Positions 1 to 8,663 of a DNA stretch of 18,974 nucleotides are shown one piece after another (position 1 is the first letter of the stretch; each line of letters begins with the position of its first letter). The position numbers and the translations under genes are program-made. Below the pieces are notes generated by a model. That model had not been told where the DNA came from. It made no database searches and saw only the letters and a list, made by a program, of their open reading frames with translations. The stretch comes from JBKPDV01 sp046728075. GTDB taxonomy: Bacteria > Acidobacteriota > Thermoanaerobaculia > UBA5066 > Gp7-AA6. Location: positions 1 through 18,974 of the forward strand of contig JBKPDV010000094.1 of the NCBI GenBank assembly GCA_046728075.1, given 5' to 3'.

Positions 1-1
1 C

Positions 2-1306
2 GCTCGGACAGTCTACGCGGCGGTCGATCGGCACCGTTTGGACGATCTCGCGGCGCACATCTACAGGACCCGCGACGGGGGGAAATCCTGGACCGAGATC
101 GCGCAGGGAATTCCGACAGGCAGTTACGTCCACGTCGTGCGGGAGGATCCCGCGCGCCGCGGCCTCCTCTATGCCGGCACCGAGACGGGCGTGTTCGTTT
201 CCTTCGACGACGGGGACCGGTGGCAGTCGTTGAAACAGAACCTCCCCAGCTGCTCGGTGCGAGACATCTCGATTACGCGGGGCGACCTGGTCATCGCAAC
301 GCACGGGCGTTCCTTCTGGGTGCTGGACGATCTCTCGCCCCTGCGTCAGCTCGACGCGAAGGTCGCGTCTTCGGGTGTCTGGCTCTTCGCTCCGCGTGAG
401 GCGGTGCGCCTTCATCCGGCGGCCTTTCAAGGCACGCCCGAGCCGAAAGACGAGCCCGCCGGCGACAACCCTCCCTCCGGGGCGCTTCTCGATTATTTTC
501 TGCCGTCCGGCCCGGCCGGCGTGGTCTCGATCGAGATCCTCGACTCGAAAGGCGAGCTGGTCCGGCGCTTTGCCAGCAACGAGGAGCCCAAGCAGCCGGA
601 CCTCGCTCGGATCCAGACCACGCCGGATTGGGTGGCGGTTGCGCAGCCGCCGGCGACTTCGGCCGGGGCGCACCGTTTCGTATGGGACCTCCACTACGCG
701 CTCCCCAGGGAGCTGACGAGCTCATCCTCTTTTCGCAACTCCGCAGTCTGGGCGCCGCCGGGCCGCTACACCGTGCGCCTGACGGCTGCTTCGACCACAC
801 GCTCTCAATCACTCGTCGTCGCGAAAGACCCGAGGATCCCCGCCTCCGATGCGGATCTTCTCGCCGAGTTCCAGCTGGTCGGAGAGATCCAGGCCGAGCG
901 CGTGCGCGTGGCCGCGGCGCAGCGTCAGGCGGCGGCGCTGCGCAAACAGGCCGCGGCGCTCGACTCCAAGACCGCGCGCCCGGTCGCCGAGGAGCTGGCG
1001 TCTTTTGAAAAGCGAATCGAGGAGATCTCCGGACCCTCGGGACCTCCCTCGCTCGAGGAGCTCTTCGGTCAACCGGCCGGGCCGCAGAAGAGCCTGAGAA
1101 GACTCGCCACGATCCTGGCGCGCTTTCAATCCGCCGTCGAGAGCGCCGATGCGGCTCCCACCGCCGACGCGCTCGTCGGCTGGAGCCATCATCATCAAGA
1201 GGTCGGCGAAGCCCTGGCAGCCTGGAGAGAGCTACTGGAGTCCGGCCTTCCCCGCCTGAATCGATCGCTGGAATCGGCTGGTCTTTCGCCGCTGACGAAG
1301 GAGTAG
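2..1306 (+). CDS. Sortilin/VPS10-like BNR-repeat protein, 3' part only
   Basis: The reading frame is already open at the left edge (codons from base 2), so the 5' end lies outside the window; the first internal TTG at 38 is not the real start. The visible part starts inside a beta-propeller: Asp-box motifs RTRDGGKSW and VSFDDGDRW, then a segment ending in ATHGRSFWVLDD, typical of acidobacterial VPS10/sortilin-type 'glycosyl hydrolase' proteins. A beta-rich module follows (about 190-290 aa into the fragment, with ILDSKGELVRRF and a FVWDLHY strand), then a helical, Ala/Arg/Glu-rich C-terminus that probably forms a coiled coil. Full-length relatives are usually around 1000 residues, exported, with a large propeller. 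True hydrolase activity is not established for this group, and no catalytic residue can be assigned here. The C-terminus is intact, with a TAG stop followed by a hairpin-rich spacer. Confidence 0.88.
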   Translation, partial: ARTVYAAVDRHRLDDLAAHIYRTRDGGKSWTEIAQGIPTGSYVHVVREDPARRGLLYAGTETGVFVSFDDGDRWQSLKQNLPSCSVRDISITRGDLVIATHGRSFWVLDDLSPLRQLDAKVASSGVWLFAPREAVRLHPAAFQGTPEPKDEPAGDNPPSGALLDYFLPSGPAGVVSIEILDSKGELVRRFASNEEPKQPDLARIQTTPDWVAVAQPPATSAGAHRFVWDLHYALPRELTSSSSFRNSAVWAPPGRYTVRLTAASTTRSQSLVVAKDPRIPASDADLLAEFQLVGEIQAERVRVAAAQRQAAALRKQAAALDSKTARPVAEELASFEKRIEEISGPSGPPSLEELFGQPAGPQKSLRRLATILARFQSAVESADAAPTADALVGWSHHHQEVGEALAAWRELLESGLPRLNRSLESAGLSPLTKE

Positions 1307-1320
1307 CGCCGAGGATCGCT

Positions 1321-1443
1321 GTCCGGTTCTCGGGCGGACCACGAAACGAGCCGGCGGCCGCTCGCGAAACCGAGCGAGCCGGAAGAGAGACGAAACGTCT
1401 CGAACCGAGAGGTGGGCGAGAGATCGAAGCAGCCGATCTCTCG
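1321..1443. terminator. Cluster of four hairpins after the BNR gene
   Basis: The 237-bp spacer between the convergent genes ending at 1306 (+) and 1544 (-) contains four consecutive inverted repeats: GTCCG/CGGAC (1321-1325/1335-1339), CGCTCG/CGAGCG (1359-1364/1371-1376), GAGACG-AAA-CGTCTC (1387-1401), and a perfect 10-bp stem CGAGAGATCG/CGATCTCTCG (1417-1426/1434-1443). None has a T-run on the plus strand. They could serve as transcript 3'-end stabilisers or Rho-assisted terminators for the upstream gene; termination itself is inferred. Confidence 0.4.
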
Positions 1444-1485
1444 GTATAGGCGACGCGGCTCGGCCCTCCCTCTTGTGAGCAGGAG

Positions 1486-1513
1486 AAAAAAAGGCGGGGA
1501 CCGGAGTCCCCGC
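1486..1513 (-). terminator. Rho-independent terminator, minus strand
   Basis: Read on the minus strand, an 8-bp perfect G/C-rich stem (GCGGGGAC / GTCCCCGC, 4-base loop) is followed after one base by seven T residues. This is a textbook intrinsic terminator, 30 bases past the stop of the minus-strand gene ending at 1544, which supports that gene being transcribed. The stem occupies 1494-1501 and 1506-1513; the T-tract corresponds to the A-run at 1486-1492. Confidence 0.85.
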
Positions 1514-1543
1514 GGGAGGGAGGATGCGTGTGCCCATCGCTCC

Positions 1544-2230
1544 TCAGGAGAAGGAGGAGGACGGGTTGCACCAGGTCCGTTTGTCGTGGCCCCCGGGCAG
1601 CCGGAAGCGCTCAGCTCCCCGGGCGCCGACGACAAACGGCCTGGAAGAACGCCTGGTTTGATTCGACGGCCTGGATGGGCAGGGACCCTCGTTTTCCTCG
1701 CCGGACCTGGCGCACGGCTGCGGGCGGCCGAGCGGCCGATCGGTGAAACGCGCCTGCGCCTTCAGCCCGGAGCTGTGACCCAGGGCGGTGAGGAGGAACG
1801 TGACGGGAGCCGGCCGGGCATCGGGGGAAAACTGGTCGTTGAAGATTTCTCCCGCCGCGTCCGCGGTCGCAGAGAAAGTCTGGTCCAGCCCCGGCTGCGA
1901 GAGGTCATGCAGCACCAGGCTCACCGTCTCGCCCGGCTGCCAGCCGGATCCGCTGATGGCGAAGAGAGGAGCTGGCCCGTCCGGCTTTTTTATCCGGACG
2001 CGCGGGGCGGACAGAATCTTTTCGGGCGCGAGCACCGTCGCCGGAACCGCGTGCGGAAAATCTTCGCTCAGCGAAGCCGCCGGTCGGCGAACCCGGGAAC
2101 TCTCCGTGCGGATCCGGAACCCGGAGTGTTGGAACAGGGCGGATCCCTCCCAGCCTCCGACGAGGAGCACGAAGACGAGGAAAGCCCGTGGAGACCAGTT
2201 ACGGAGGGTGCTTGTCTTCCAAGAGTTCAT
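1544..2230 (-). CDS. Small secreted protein with one Ig-like repeat domain, C-terminus doubtful
   Basis: The 228-residue product begins with a probable signal peptide (basic start, hydrophobic LVFVLLVGG stretch at about 18-26). Residues about 90-165 hold a beta-sandwich-like module: SGSGWQPGETVSLVL, then TFSATADAAGEIFND, then FLLTALGHSSGLKAQARFTD. This 'GW.PGE.V...L' plus 'TA.G.SSG..AQ..FTD' pattern is the entry domain seen in very large bacterial surface proteins made of Ig-like/hyalin repeats; I recognise the pattern but cannot name an exact Pfam family. After FTD the frame becomes Arg/Ser/Pro-rich without domain character and runs through a strong inverted repeat (1571-1644), so the last 60 residues may be a frameshifted or truncated tail. 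A strong terminator follows the stop. It is divergent from the response-regulator gene. Function unknown. Confidence 0.6.
   Translation of the reverse strand: MNSWKTSTLRNWSPRAFLVFVLLVGGWEGSALFQHSGFRIRTESSRVRRPAASLSEDFPHAVPATVLAPEKILSAPRVRIKKPDGPAPLFAISGSGWQPGETVSLVLHDLSQPGLDQTFSATADAAGEIFNDQFSPDARPAPVTFLLTALGHSSGLKAQARFTDRPLGRPQPCARSGEENEGPCPSRPSNQTRRSSRPFVVGARGAERFRLPGGHDKRTWCNPSSSFS
1571..1644. repeat. Long imperfect inverted repeat (27-base arms)
   Basis: Arms 1571-1597 and 1618-1644 are reverse complements apart from two one-base slips and one mismatch. The shared core includes CCGTTTGTCGT, and the loop is about 20 bases. It lies inside the apparent C-terminal coding part of the minus-strand gene at 1544-2230, unusual for real coding sequence. 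It could be a small palindromic element or a relic of terminator structure. It lacks the R-box spacing of an integron attC site. Confidence 0.7.
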
Positions 2231-2308
2231 GGAAAAAATCGCTCGATGCTCACTATCCGCTTCGCGGCGGAGGCGCGCATCGGCGGATCGCGGGATCTCG
2301 TGGTAGGA

Positions 2309-2328
2309 TTTAGTTCTAAAACTTTAGT
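2309..2328. promoter_or_regulatory. AT-rich dyad and direct repeat before the two-component operon
   Basis: In an otherwise G/C-rich divergent intergenic region (2231-2353) there is a short A/T-rich patch with TTTAGT repeated at 2309-2314 and 2323-2328, and a tight dyad CTAAA-AC-TTTAG at 2316-2327. It sits 26-45 bases upstream of the response-regulator start, a plausible place for a promoter or an autoregulatory binding site. I could not find a convincing -35/-10 pair. Confidence 0.3.
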
Positions 2329-2353
2329 CGATAGCAGACAGGAGCTCGAGGCT

Positions 2354-3040
2354 GTGCATCCCAAGGGATCGCGCCAACCCCTCCGCGTCGCCGTGGCGGA
2401 CGATCACCCGCTCTTTCGCGAGGGTCTGCGCAAGGCGATCTCGGCCGAAACGAATCTCCTGCTCGTCGGGGAGGCCTCCGACGGACAGGAAGCCCTCGTC
2501 CTCTGCGGCCGCGAAAAACCGCGGGTGCTCCTGCTCGACATCGCGATGCCGCGCTGCGACGGCTATGGCGTGCTCGAGCAGCTCTCGCGCGTTTCCCCGG
2601 ACACGAGGGCGCTGATCATCACCGCCTATGCGGAGCGCGCTTTCGAGGAGAAGGCGCTGGCGGCAGGAGCTGCCGGCTTCGTTCAGAAGGATGCCTCGAT
2701 TTCAACGATTCTCCAGGCGATTGGAGCGGTCGCCCGGGGGGAAGTCTGGGCCAGCCGAGCCGCCTCTTTCCGAGTGCTTCGCCGTCGCGATTCGAGCGCG
2801 GAGAACCGGGTGTTCGGCCGCCTGACCGCGCGCGAGCGGGAGATCCTCGGCCTGCTCGGGCAGGGACTGCGCAGCCGCGAGATCGCCGTTCGAACCGGAC
2901 TGTCGGAGAGAACGGTCTCCGTCCACGTCGGCAACCTGATCCAGAAGCTGGGAGTGCACAGCCGCGTCGAGGCCGCTCTCCTCGCCCGCCAGTACGCCGA
3001 TCTGGGGCCCGAGCCGCGGGAAGAGAAGAGCTCGGAGTGA
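2354..3040 (+). CDS. NarL/FixJ-type response regulator (REC + LuxR HTH)
   Basis: 228-residue cytoplasmic DNA-binding response regulator. The receiver domain spans about residues 10-127 with acidic pair D16-D17, phospho-acceptor D62 in the motif DIAMP, the switch Thr T90 and the conserved Lys K112. A LuxR/GerE helix-turn-helix occupies about 156-215 (LTAREREILGLLGQG, then ERTVSVHVGNLIQKL). The frame is open far upstream, but GTG at 2354 is chosen because AGGAG lies nine bases before it (2340-2344) and the receiver domain begins ten residues in. Its stop overlaps the GTG start of the histidine kinase (GTGA), so the two are translationally coupled. All phosphotransfer residues are present, so it should be activated by the kinase next door. 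Target genes are unknown. Confidence 0.93.
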   Translation: MHPKGSRQPLRVAVADDHPLFREGLRKAISAETNLLLVGEASDGQEALVLCGREKPRVLLLDIAMPRCDGYGVLEQLSRVSPDTRALIITAYAERAFEEKALAAGAAGFVQKDASISTILQAIGAVARGEVWASRAASFRVLRRRDSSAENRVFGRLTAREREILGLLGQGLRSREIAVRTGLSERTVSVHVGNLIQKLGVHSRVEAALLARQYADLGPEPREEKSSE

Positions 3041-4308
3041 GTCTGAAGCGCTTTCTGCGCGGCTCGACGCTCCGCGGGAGCTGGCTCACGGAAGCCACCC
3101 TCCGGATGCTCGAGACGGCCTGCCGCCGCCCGGAGATTGCCGAGATGCTCGACCTCTGGGTCAAAGAGATTGCGGAGGCGCAACCCGGACCGCACGTCGC
3201 TCTCTTTCTGCGCGAGAGTGGCCGGTGGATTCGCCTGACTCCCGAAAACGAGCCGGGCGAAGCGCTCGTGATTCCGGAGACGACTCTGGTCCGCGCCGCG
3301 GGCTCGCTGACGCCCCTCTTTATCGAGGGTCTGCGTCCCGAGGGCGCGAGGGCGGTTCTCGCCCGGTTCGCCGGCCGGGGAACCTGGCGAGGCGTCGTCG
3401 CGCTCTGGAGAGAGGGGGGAAGGATGACGCGCCGCCACGCCCGCGAGGCGGACGCGATCGCGCTCGCGATCGGGCGCACCCTGACCGCGCTTCGCCGCTG
3501 CGAAACGAGCCGGGAAGAAGCGGAGGTGCGCGAGAGGGAACGGTTGGCGGCGGAGGTTCACGACGGGTTTCTGCCCACGATCCTTTCCGCGAAGCTTCAC
3601 GCCGAGTCCTGCTTGCGGACCGACGCGGAAAATATCGTGACTCTGCGAGCAGGGCTGCGGCGAACCCACGATCTGCTCGGGGCGACGGTCCGCGAAGCTC
3701 GCCAGTTTCTGCTGGAGATGCGCCGGCCCCCGGACACCGTGGAGGAATTTGTTCCCTGGCTGGAGGAGTACGCCGAGGACTTCAGCCGCGAGAACGGGAT
3801 TGCCGTCGATGTCCGGGTCGAGGGGCGCGGCGAGCTGACGAAGGTCCAGGCGTCCGAGACGACGCGCGTTCTGCGCGAAGCCCTCGGCAATATTCGCAAG
3901 CATGCCCGGGCGCGGCATGTGCGAATCGTGATCCTCTTCGGTTCGGACGCCACCACGATTTCGGTCTCGGACGACGGAGTCGGGTTCGACCTTCCCAACA
4001 CGCTCGAGCGAGTCATGGACTCCTCCCACAACGGTCTGCTCGGGATGCGCTACCGCATCGAATCAATCGGGGGAGACATGCGCCTGCGGAGTCAGCCGGG
4101 GACGGGCACGACGCTCGTGTTCCGACTGCGCCACAGGAAGAAGTCAGCCGATTTCGGAAGGCGGGAAGAACCGGAGTCGATCGCTTCCGAGGCGGAGCGA
4201 TGGGGATCTTCCACGCTGGCTGAGTCGCTTCAATTGACGGCGGAAGAGATCGACAGCCTGACCGAGGCGATTCGGGAGCTCGCGGCGACGGACGAGGGGA
4301 CGGTCTGA
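3037..4308 (+). CDS. Soluble NarL-type sensor histidine kinase (HisKA_3 + HATPase_c)
   Basis: 423-residue kinase without a membrane segment or signal peptide, hence cytoplasmic. Residues 20-150 form a GAF-like sensory region (ending VALWREGG...ADAIALAIGRT). The HisKA_3 dimerisation helix carries phospho-accepting H175 in EVHDGFLP. The HATPase domain shows the N box (EALGNIRKHA, N285), the G1 box DDGVGFD (312-318) and the G2 region NGLLGMRYR (332-340), all expected for an active NarX/DesK-like kinase. A charged extension of about 55 residues (369-423) follows the ATPase domain; kinases of this family usually end there. It starts at GTG overlapping the upstream regulator stop, and its own stop overlaps the third gene. 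The signal is unknown. Confidence 0.93.
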   Translation: MSLKRFLRGSTLRGSWLTEATLRMLETACRRPEIAEMLDLWVKEIAEAQPGPHVALFLRESGRWIRLTPENEPGEALVIPETTLVRAAGSLTPLFIEGLRPEGARAVLARFAGRGTWRGVVALWREGGRMTRRHAREADAIALAIGRTLTALRRCETSREEAEVRERERLAAEVHDGFLPTILSAKLHAESCLRTDAENIVTLRAGLRRTHDLLGATVREARQFLLEMRRPPDTVEEFVPWLEEYAEDFSRENGIAVDVRVEGRGELTKVQASETTRVLREALGNIRKHARARHVRIVILFGSDATTISVSDDGVGFDLPNTLERVMDSSHNGLLGMRYRIESIGGDMRLRSQPGTGTTLVFRLRHRKKSADFGRREEPESIASEAERWGSSTLAESLQLTAEEIDSLTEAIRELAATDEGTV

Positions 4309-4937
4309 AAAAAGCGCGCCGGGTCCTTCTGTTGATCGTCTCGGAGGACCGTCTCTTCCGGGAGAGCCTGGAGTTTCGACTGAACGCGGCACGGGAGCTC
4401 CGGGTCAGCGGCGCGACCGGATGCGAAACGGCTTCCGCTCTGATCCGCGACGTCGGGCCCGACCTGATCCTTCTCGACCTGGACGCGCTCGGTTCCATGC
4501 CCGAGAGCGAGCTCCAGCAGATCCGGCGCTCCCATCCGGGAATTCCTGTGCTGGCGATCGCGACGCTGGACTCGGAGGCGGGAGTCGCCCATCTGCTCCG
4601 CGCGGGCATCGCCGGTTTCGTGAGCAAGCGGGAGGCCGTTTCCATTCTCCTCCGCGCCATCGCGAGCGTCGTGGCAGGGGAGACGTGGGCCCCCCGGCGC
4701 GCGACCGCGGCCGCGCTGGCGGGACTCGCGCAGGATCACCGACCCGCGGAAGCGACTCTCACTCCGCGAGAGCGGGAGCTGTTGTCGTTGCTCTCCGGCG
4801 GTTACCGGAACAAGGAGCTCGCCGCCATGCTCCGCATCAAGGAGCAGACCGTCAAGATGCACCTCCATCGGCTCTTTCAGAAACTTCACGTCAAGTCGCG
4901 CGTGGCGGCGGTCCTTCACGCGAGCCGATTACAGTGA
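4305..4937 (+). CDS. Second LuxR-type response regulator of the operon
   Basis: About 210 residues. The receiver domain has an acidic pair E-D (SED instead of the usual DD), phospho-Asp in LLDLD (D58 from this start), Thr in AIAT and Lys in VSKRE; the usual MP..G loop after the Asp is missing (DALGSMPES). A LuxR/GerE HTH fills the C-terminus (LTPRERELLSLLSGGYRNKE, then EQTVKMHLHRLFQKL). The start is uncertain. No ATG or GTG precedes strand beta-1: CTG 4305 keeps all of beta-1, overlaps the kinase stop as CTGA and has GAGGGG five bases upstream; TTG 4332 is the conventional alternative but trims beta-1. Only the start is in doubt, not the gene. It probably shares the kinase with the first regulator, giving a branched pathway. 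Confidence 0.88.
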   Translation: MKKARRVLLLIVSEDRLFRESLEFRLNAARELRVSGATGCETASALIRDVGPDLILLDLDALGSMPESELQQIRRSHPGIPVLAIATLDSEAGVAHLLRAGIAGFVSKREAVSILLRAIASVVAGETWAPRRATAAALAGLAQDHRPAEATLTPRERELLSLLSGGYRNKELAAMLRIKEQTVKMHLHRLFQKLHVKSRVAAVLHASRLQ

Positions 4938-4978
4938 CGAGTGACAAGTGATGAGTAACGGGAGACGAGCGGCCCGTC

Positions 4979-5066
4979 TGTCATTCCGAGGAGCGCAGCG
5001 ACGAGGAATCTACCCCTCGGCTCATTCGCGGTTCCGCATAGATCCCTCGCTGCGCTCGGGATCACA
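4979..5066. repeat. Dispersed-type intergenic palindrome (REP/MITE-like)
   Basis: The left arm at 4979-5012 starts TGTCATTCCGAG and ends GAGGAATCTA; the right arm at 5039-5066 starts TAGATCCCTCG and ends GGGATCACA, an imperfect reverse complement. A third partial right-arm copy (GATCCCTCGTCACGC) follows at 5072-5086. I recognise the 'GTCATTCCGAG...GAGGAATCT' consensus as a non-coding repeat scattered between genes in many environmental bacterial genomes; that is recollection, not a search result. It lies between two convergent genes (4937 and 5108), the usual position for such elements. Confidence 0.75.
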
Positions 5067-5107
5067 GAGTTGATCCCTCGTCACGCTGCCAGTTGGAGGA
5101 GCGTCGT

Positions 5108-7186
<2,079 letters not shown>

Positions 7187-7241
7187 GCCTCCCTCTCTTC
7201 CTGACGCCGCGCCGGGCCCTTCGATTACAGTGAAGCCCCGC

Positions 7242-8225
7242 ATGAGAATCGACATCCATAACCACTACTACCCCTCGCGCTATTTCGAAACGATCCGTTC
7301 GACGCCTTCCGAGTTCTCGTTCGGCACCGATCCGACCGGGCGAACGATCATCCAGCACCGGGGAGCCCGGTTTTTCGGGATCACGCCGCCGATGACCGAT
7401 CCCAATCTCCGTCTGGAAGAGATGGATCGCGTCGGCATCGACGTCGAGGTGATCTCGCTTTCCACTCCCAACGTCTTCTTCGCCGATGCGGCACGGCAGC
7501 CCGAGGTCGCTCGCATGGTCAACGACGCCTATGCCGAGCTGATCTCGCGCCACCCGAAGCGCTTCAAGGGTTTCGCTTCCATTCCGATGGACGAGCCGGA
7601 GGCCGCGCTCCGGGAGTTGCACCGAGCGATCGACGACCTGAAGATGCAGGGCGTCATCCTGCTGTCCAACATCCGCGGGAGGGCGCTCACGGATCCCGCC
7701 TACCGCCCCTTCTTCGAGGAGGCGAACCGGATGCGGCTCTGCATCTTTCTCCATCCCATGCTCCCCGTGCAGTCCGAGCCTTTTCGGGAGTACGTGCTCG
7801 GGCCTCTCGTCGGTTTTCCCTTCGATACGACGCTGGCCGTCGCGCGGATGTGCTTCGATGGAGTGCTGCGCGAGCTGCCGGACATCCGCTGGATCATCGG
7901 CCATCTTGGCGGAGCGATCCCCTATTTGATGGAACGGCTCAACAACGGTTTCCGCGACTTCGCGGAATGCCGGGCGAAGATCGACGAGCTGCCAAGCGTT
8001 TACCTGAAGCGCCTTCACTACGACACCGTCACGTTCAGCCCGCACACGCTGCGGCTGGCAAGGGACCTCATCGGAGCCGACCACATGCTGATGGGCAGCG
8101 ACTATCCGCATCTCCTGGGGTCGATCGATCGCGCCGTCTCGTCGATCCAGGCGATGGACATCGCCGACAGCGAGAAGGACCAGATCTTCAGCGGCACGGC
8201 GTTGTCGATAATGAACAATATATAG
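7242..8225 (+). CDS. Amidohydrolase 2 / ACMSD-like metal-dependent hydrolase or decarboxylase
   Basis: 327-residue cytoplasmic TIM-barrel protein of the amidohydrolase-2 (ACMSD, Pfam-type Amidohydro_2) family. The metal ligands are visible: H6 and H8 in DIHNHYYP at the N-terminus, H171 in FLHPMLP, H221 in IIGHLGG and D287 in MGSDYPH. The family includes 2-amino-3-carboxymuconate-6-semialdehyde decarboxylase, gamma-resorcylate decarboxylase and related enzymes acting on aromatic carboxylates; the exact substrate cannot be read from the sequence. ATG 7242 is chosen because HNH lies right after it and upstream codons would overlap the divergent signal-peptide gene. Ribosome binding site is weak. 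The starts of this gene and the BNR gene are only 55 bases apart, so they share a very short divergent promoter region. The last codons are conspicuously AT-rich. Confidence 0.92.
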   Translation: MRIDIHNHYYPSRYFETIRSTPSEFSFGTDPTGRTIIQHRGARFFGITPPMTDPNLRLEEMDRVGIDVEVISLSTPNVFFADAARQPEVARMVNDAYAELISRHPKRFKGFASIPMDEPEAALRELHRAIDDLKMQGVILLSNIRGRALTDPAYRPFFEEANRMRLCIFLHPMLPVQSEPFREYVLGPLVGFPFDTTLAVARMCFDGVLRELPDIRWIIGHLGGAIPYLMERLNNGFRDFAECRAKIDELPSVYLKRLHYDTVTFSPHTLRLARDLIGADHMLMGSDYPHLLGSIDRAVSSIQAMDIADSEKDQIFSGTALSIMNNI

Positions 8226-8255
8226 ATTGTAGTCTCTTGAGTTTGAGTTGTTCAT
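8211..8255. terminator. Possible stem-loop at the 3' end of the amidohydrolase gene
   Basis: ATGAACAA (8211-8218, last codons of the gene) pairs perfectly with TTGTTCAT (8248-8255) around a 29-base A/T-rich loop containing the TAG stop. There is no following T-run, so a role as terminator is tentative. Confidence 0.3.
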
Positions 8256-8663
8256 GAAGCCGCCCCGGTCCTTCGGCATTCCCCTCGGGACCACGCGGCG
8301 GGCCTCGTGTGACGAGAGTGAAATCATTCCTGCCCGCCGCTCGCGAAATCGCTGCAAGAGTGAGTCGTTTGACAGTCCGCTTACGGCCGGTGCAGACCAA
8401 CGCGATTTCGAGGGTCCCAGCGGGGAAGGCTTTCGGCGCGGGCGGTCGCTTCGCGACCGAGCGCCGAGAGAGTTCAAACCGAAGGCACCGATGGGGAATG
8501 CGTGCTCTCGGGTTTAACTCTCTCGGCCGCCAGTCGCGGAGCGACTGCCGCGGCCGAAAGCCCGTTCCAGCGACGGCCAGGTCTTTGCTCTAGCGGCGGG
8601 GCTGGCGCGTGCCGACGAGGGAGGCGGCCCGACGCCGGGGCGACTCGAGGTTGAAGGAGAACG
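8226..8663. other. 438-bp intergenic region without a convincing gene
   Basis: Short open frames here (for example plus 8248-8517 and minus 8188-8400) have Arg/Ser-rich shadow-like composition, no ribosome binding site and no recognisable domain. A -35-like TTGACA occurs at 8369-8374, but I see no matching -10 box. The right half is occupied by the nested palindrome at 8428-8562. The ribosome binding site of the transporter gene, AAGGAG, is at 8654-8659. Confidence 0.6.
8428..8562. repeat. Nested palindromic element with a hairpin inside each arm
   Basis: Two 54-base arms (8428-8481 and 8509-8562) are imperfect reverse complements around a 27-base loop. The inner part pairs GCCGAGAGAGTT with AACTCTCTCGGC; the outer ends pair GGCTTTCGG with CCGAAAGCC. 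Each arm also folds on itself: CGGTCGC-TTC-GCGACCG (8443-8459) in the left arm and CAGTCGC-GGA-GCGACTG (8531-8547) in the right arm, with compensating differences that keep both stems perfect. The structure could form a cruciform or cloverleaf-like RNA. It resembles a BIME/MITE-type non-coding element; no gene lies inside. Confidence 0.75.

Noticed and set aside
1571..1644. Integron attC site
   Set aside because: The arms lack the conserved GTTRRRY/RYYYAAC core boxes, and no integrase or cassette array is present.
1412..2353. Upstream extension of the response-regulator frame by 314 codons
   Set aside because: The extension is Arg/Gly-rich, lacks any domain and lies antisense to a secreted-protein gene with a terminator. 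A good ribosome binding site supports the start at 2354.
8369..8400. Sigma-70 promoter for the transporter gene
   Set aside because: TTGACA is perfect but no -10-like hexamer occurs at 16-18 bases, and it lies almost 300 bases upstream, beyond the palindrome.
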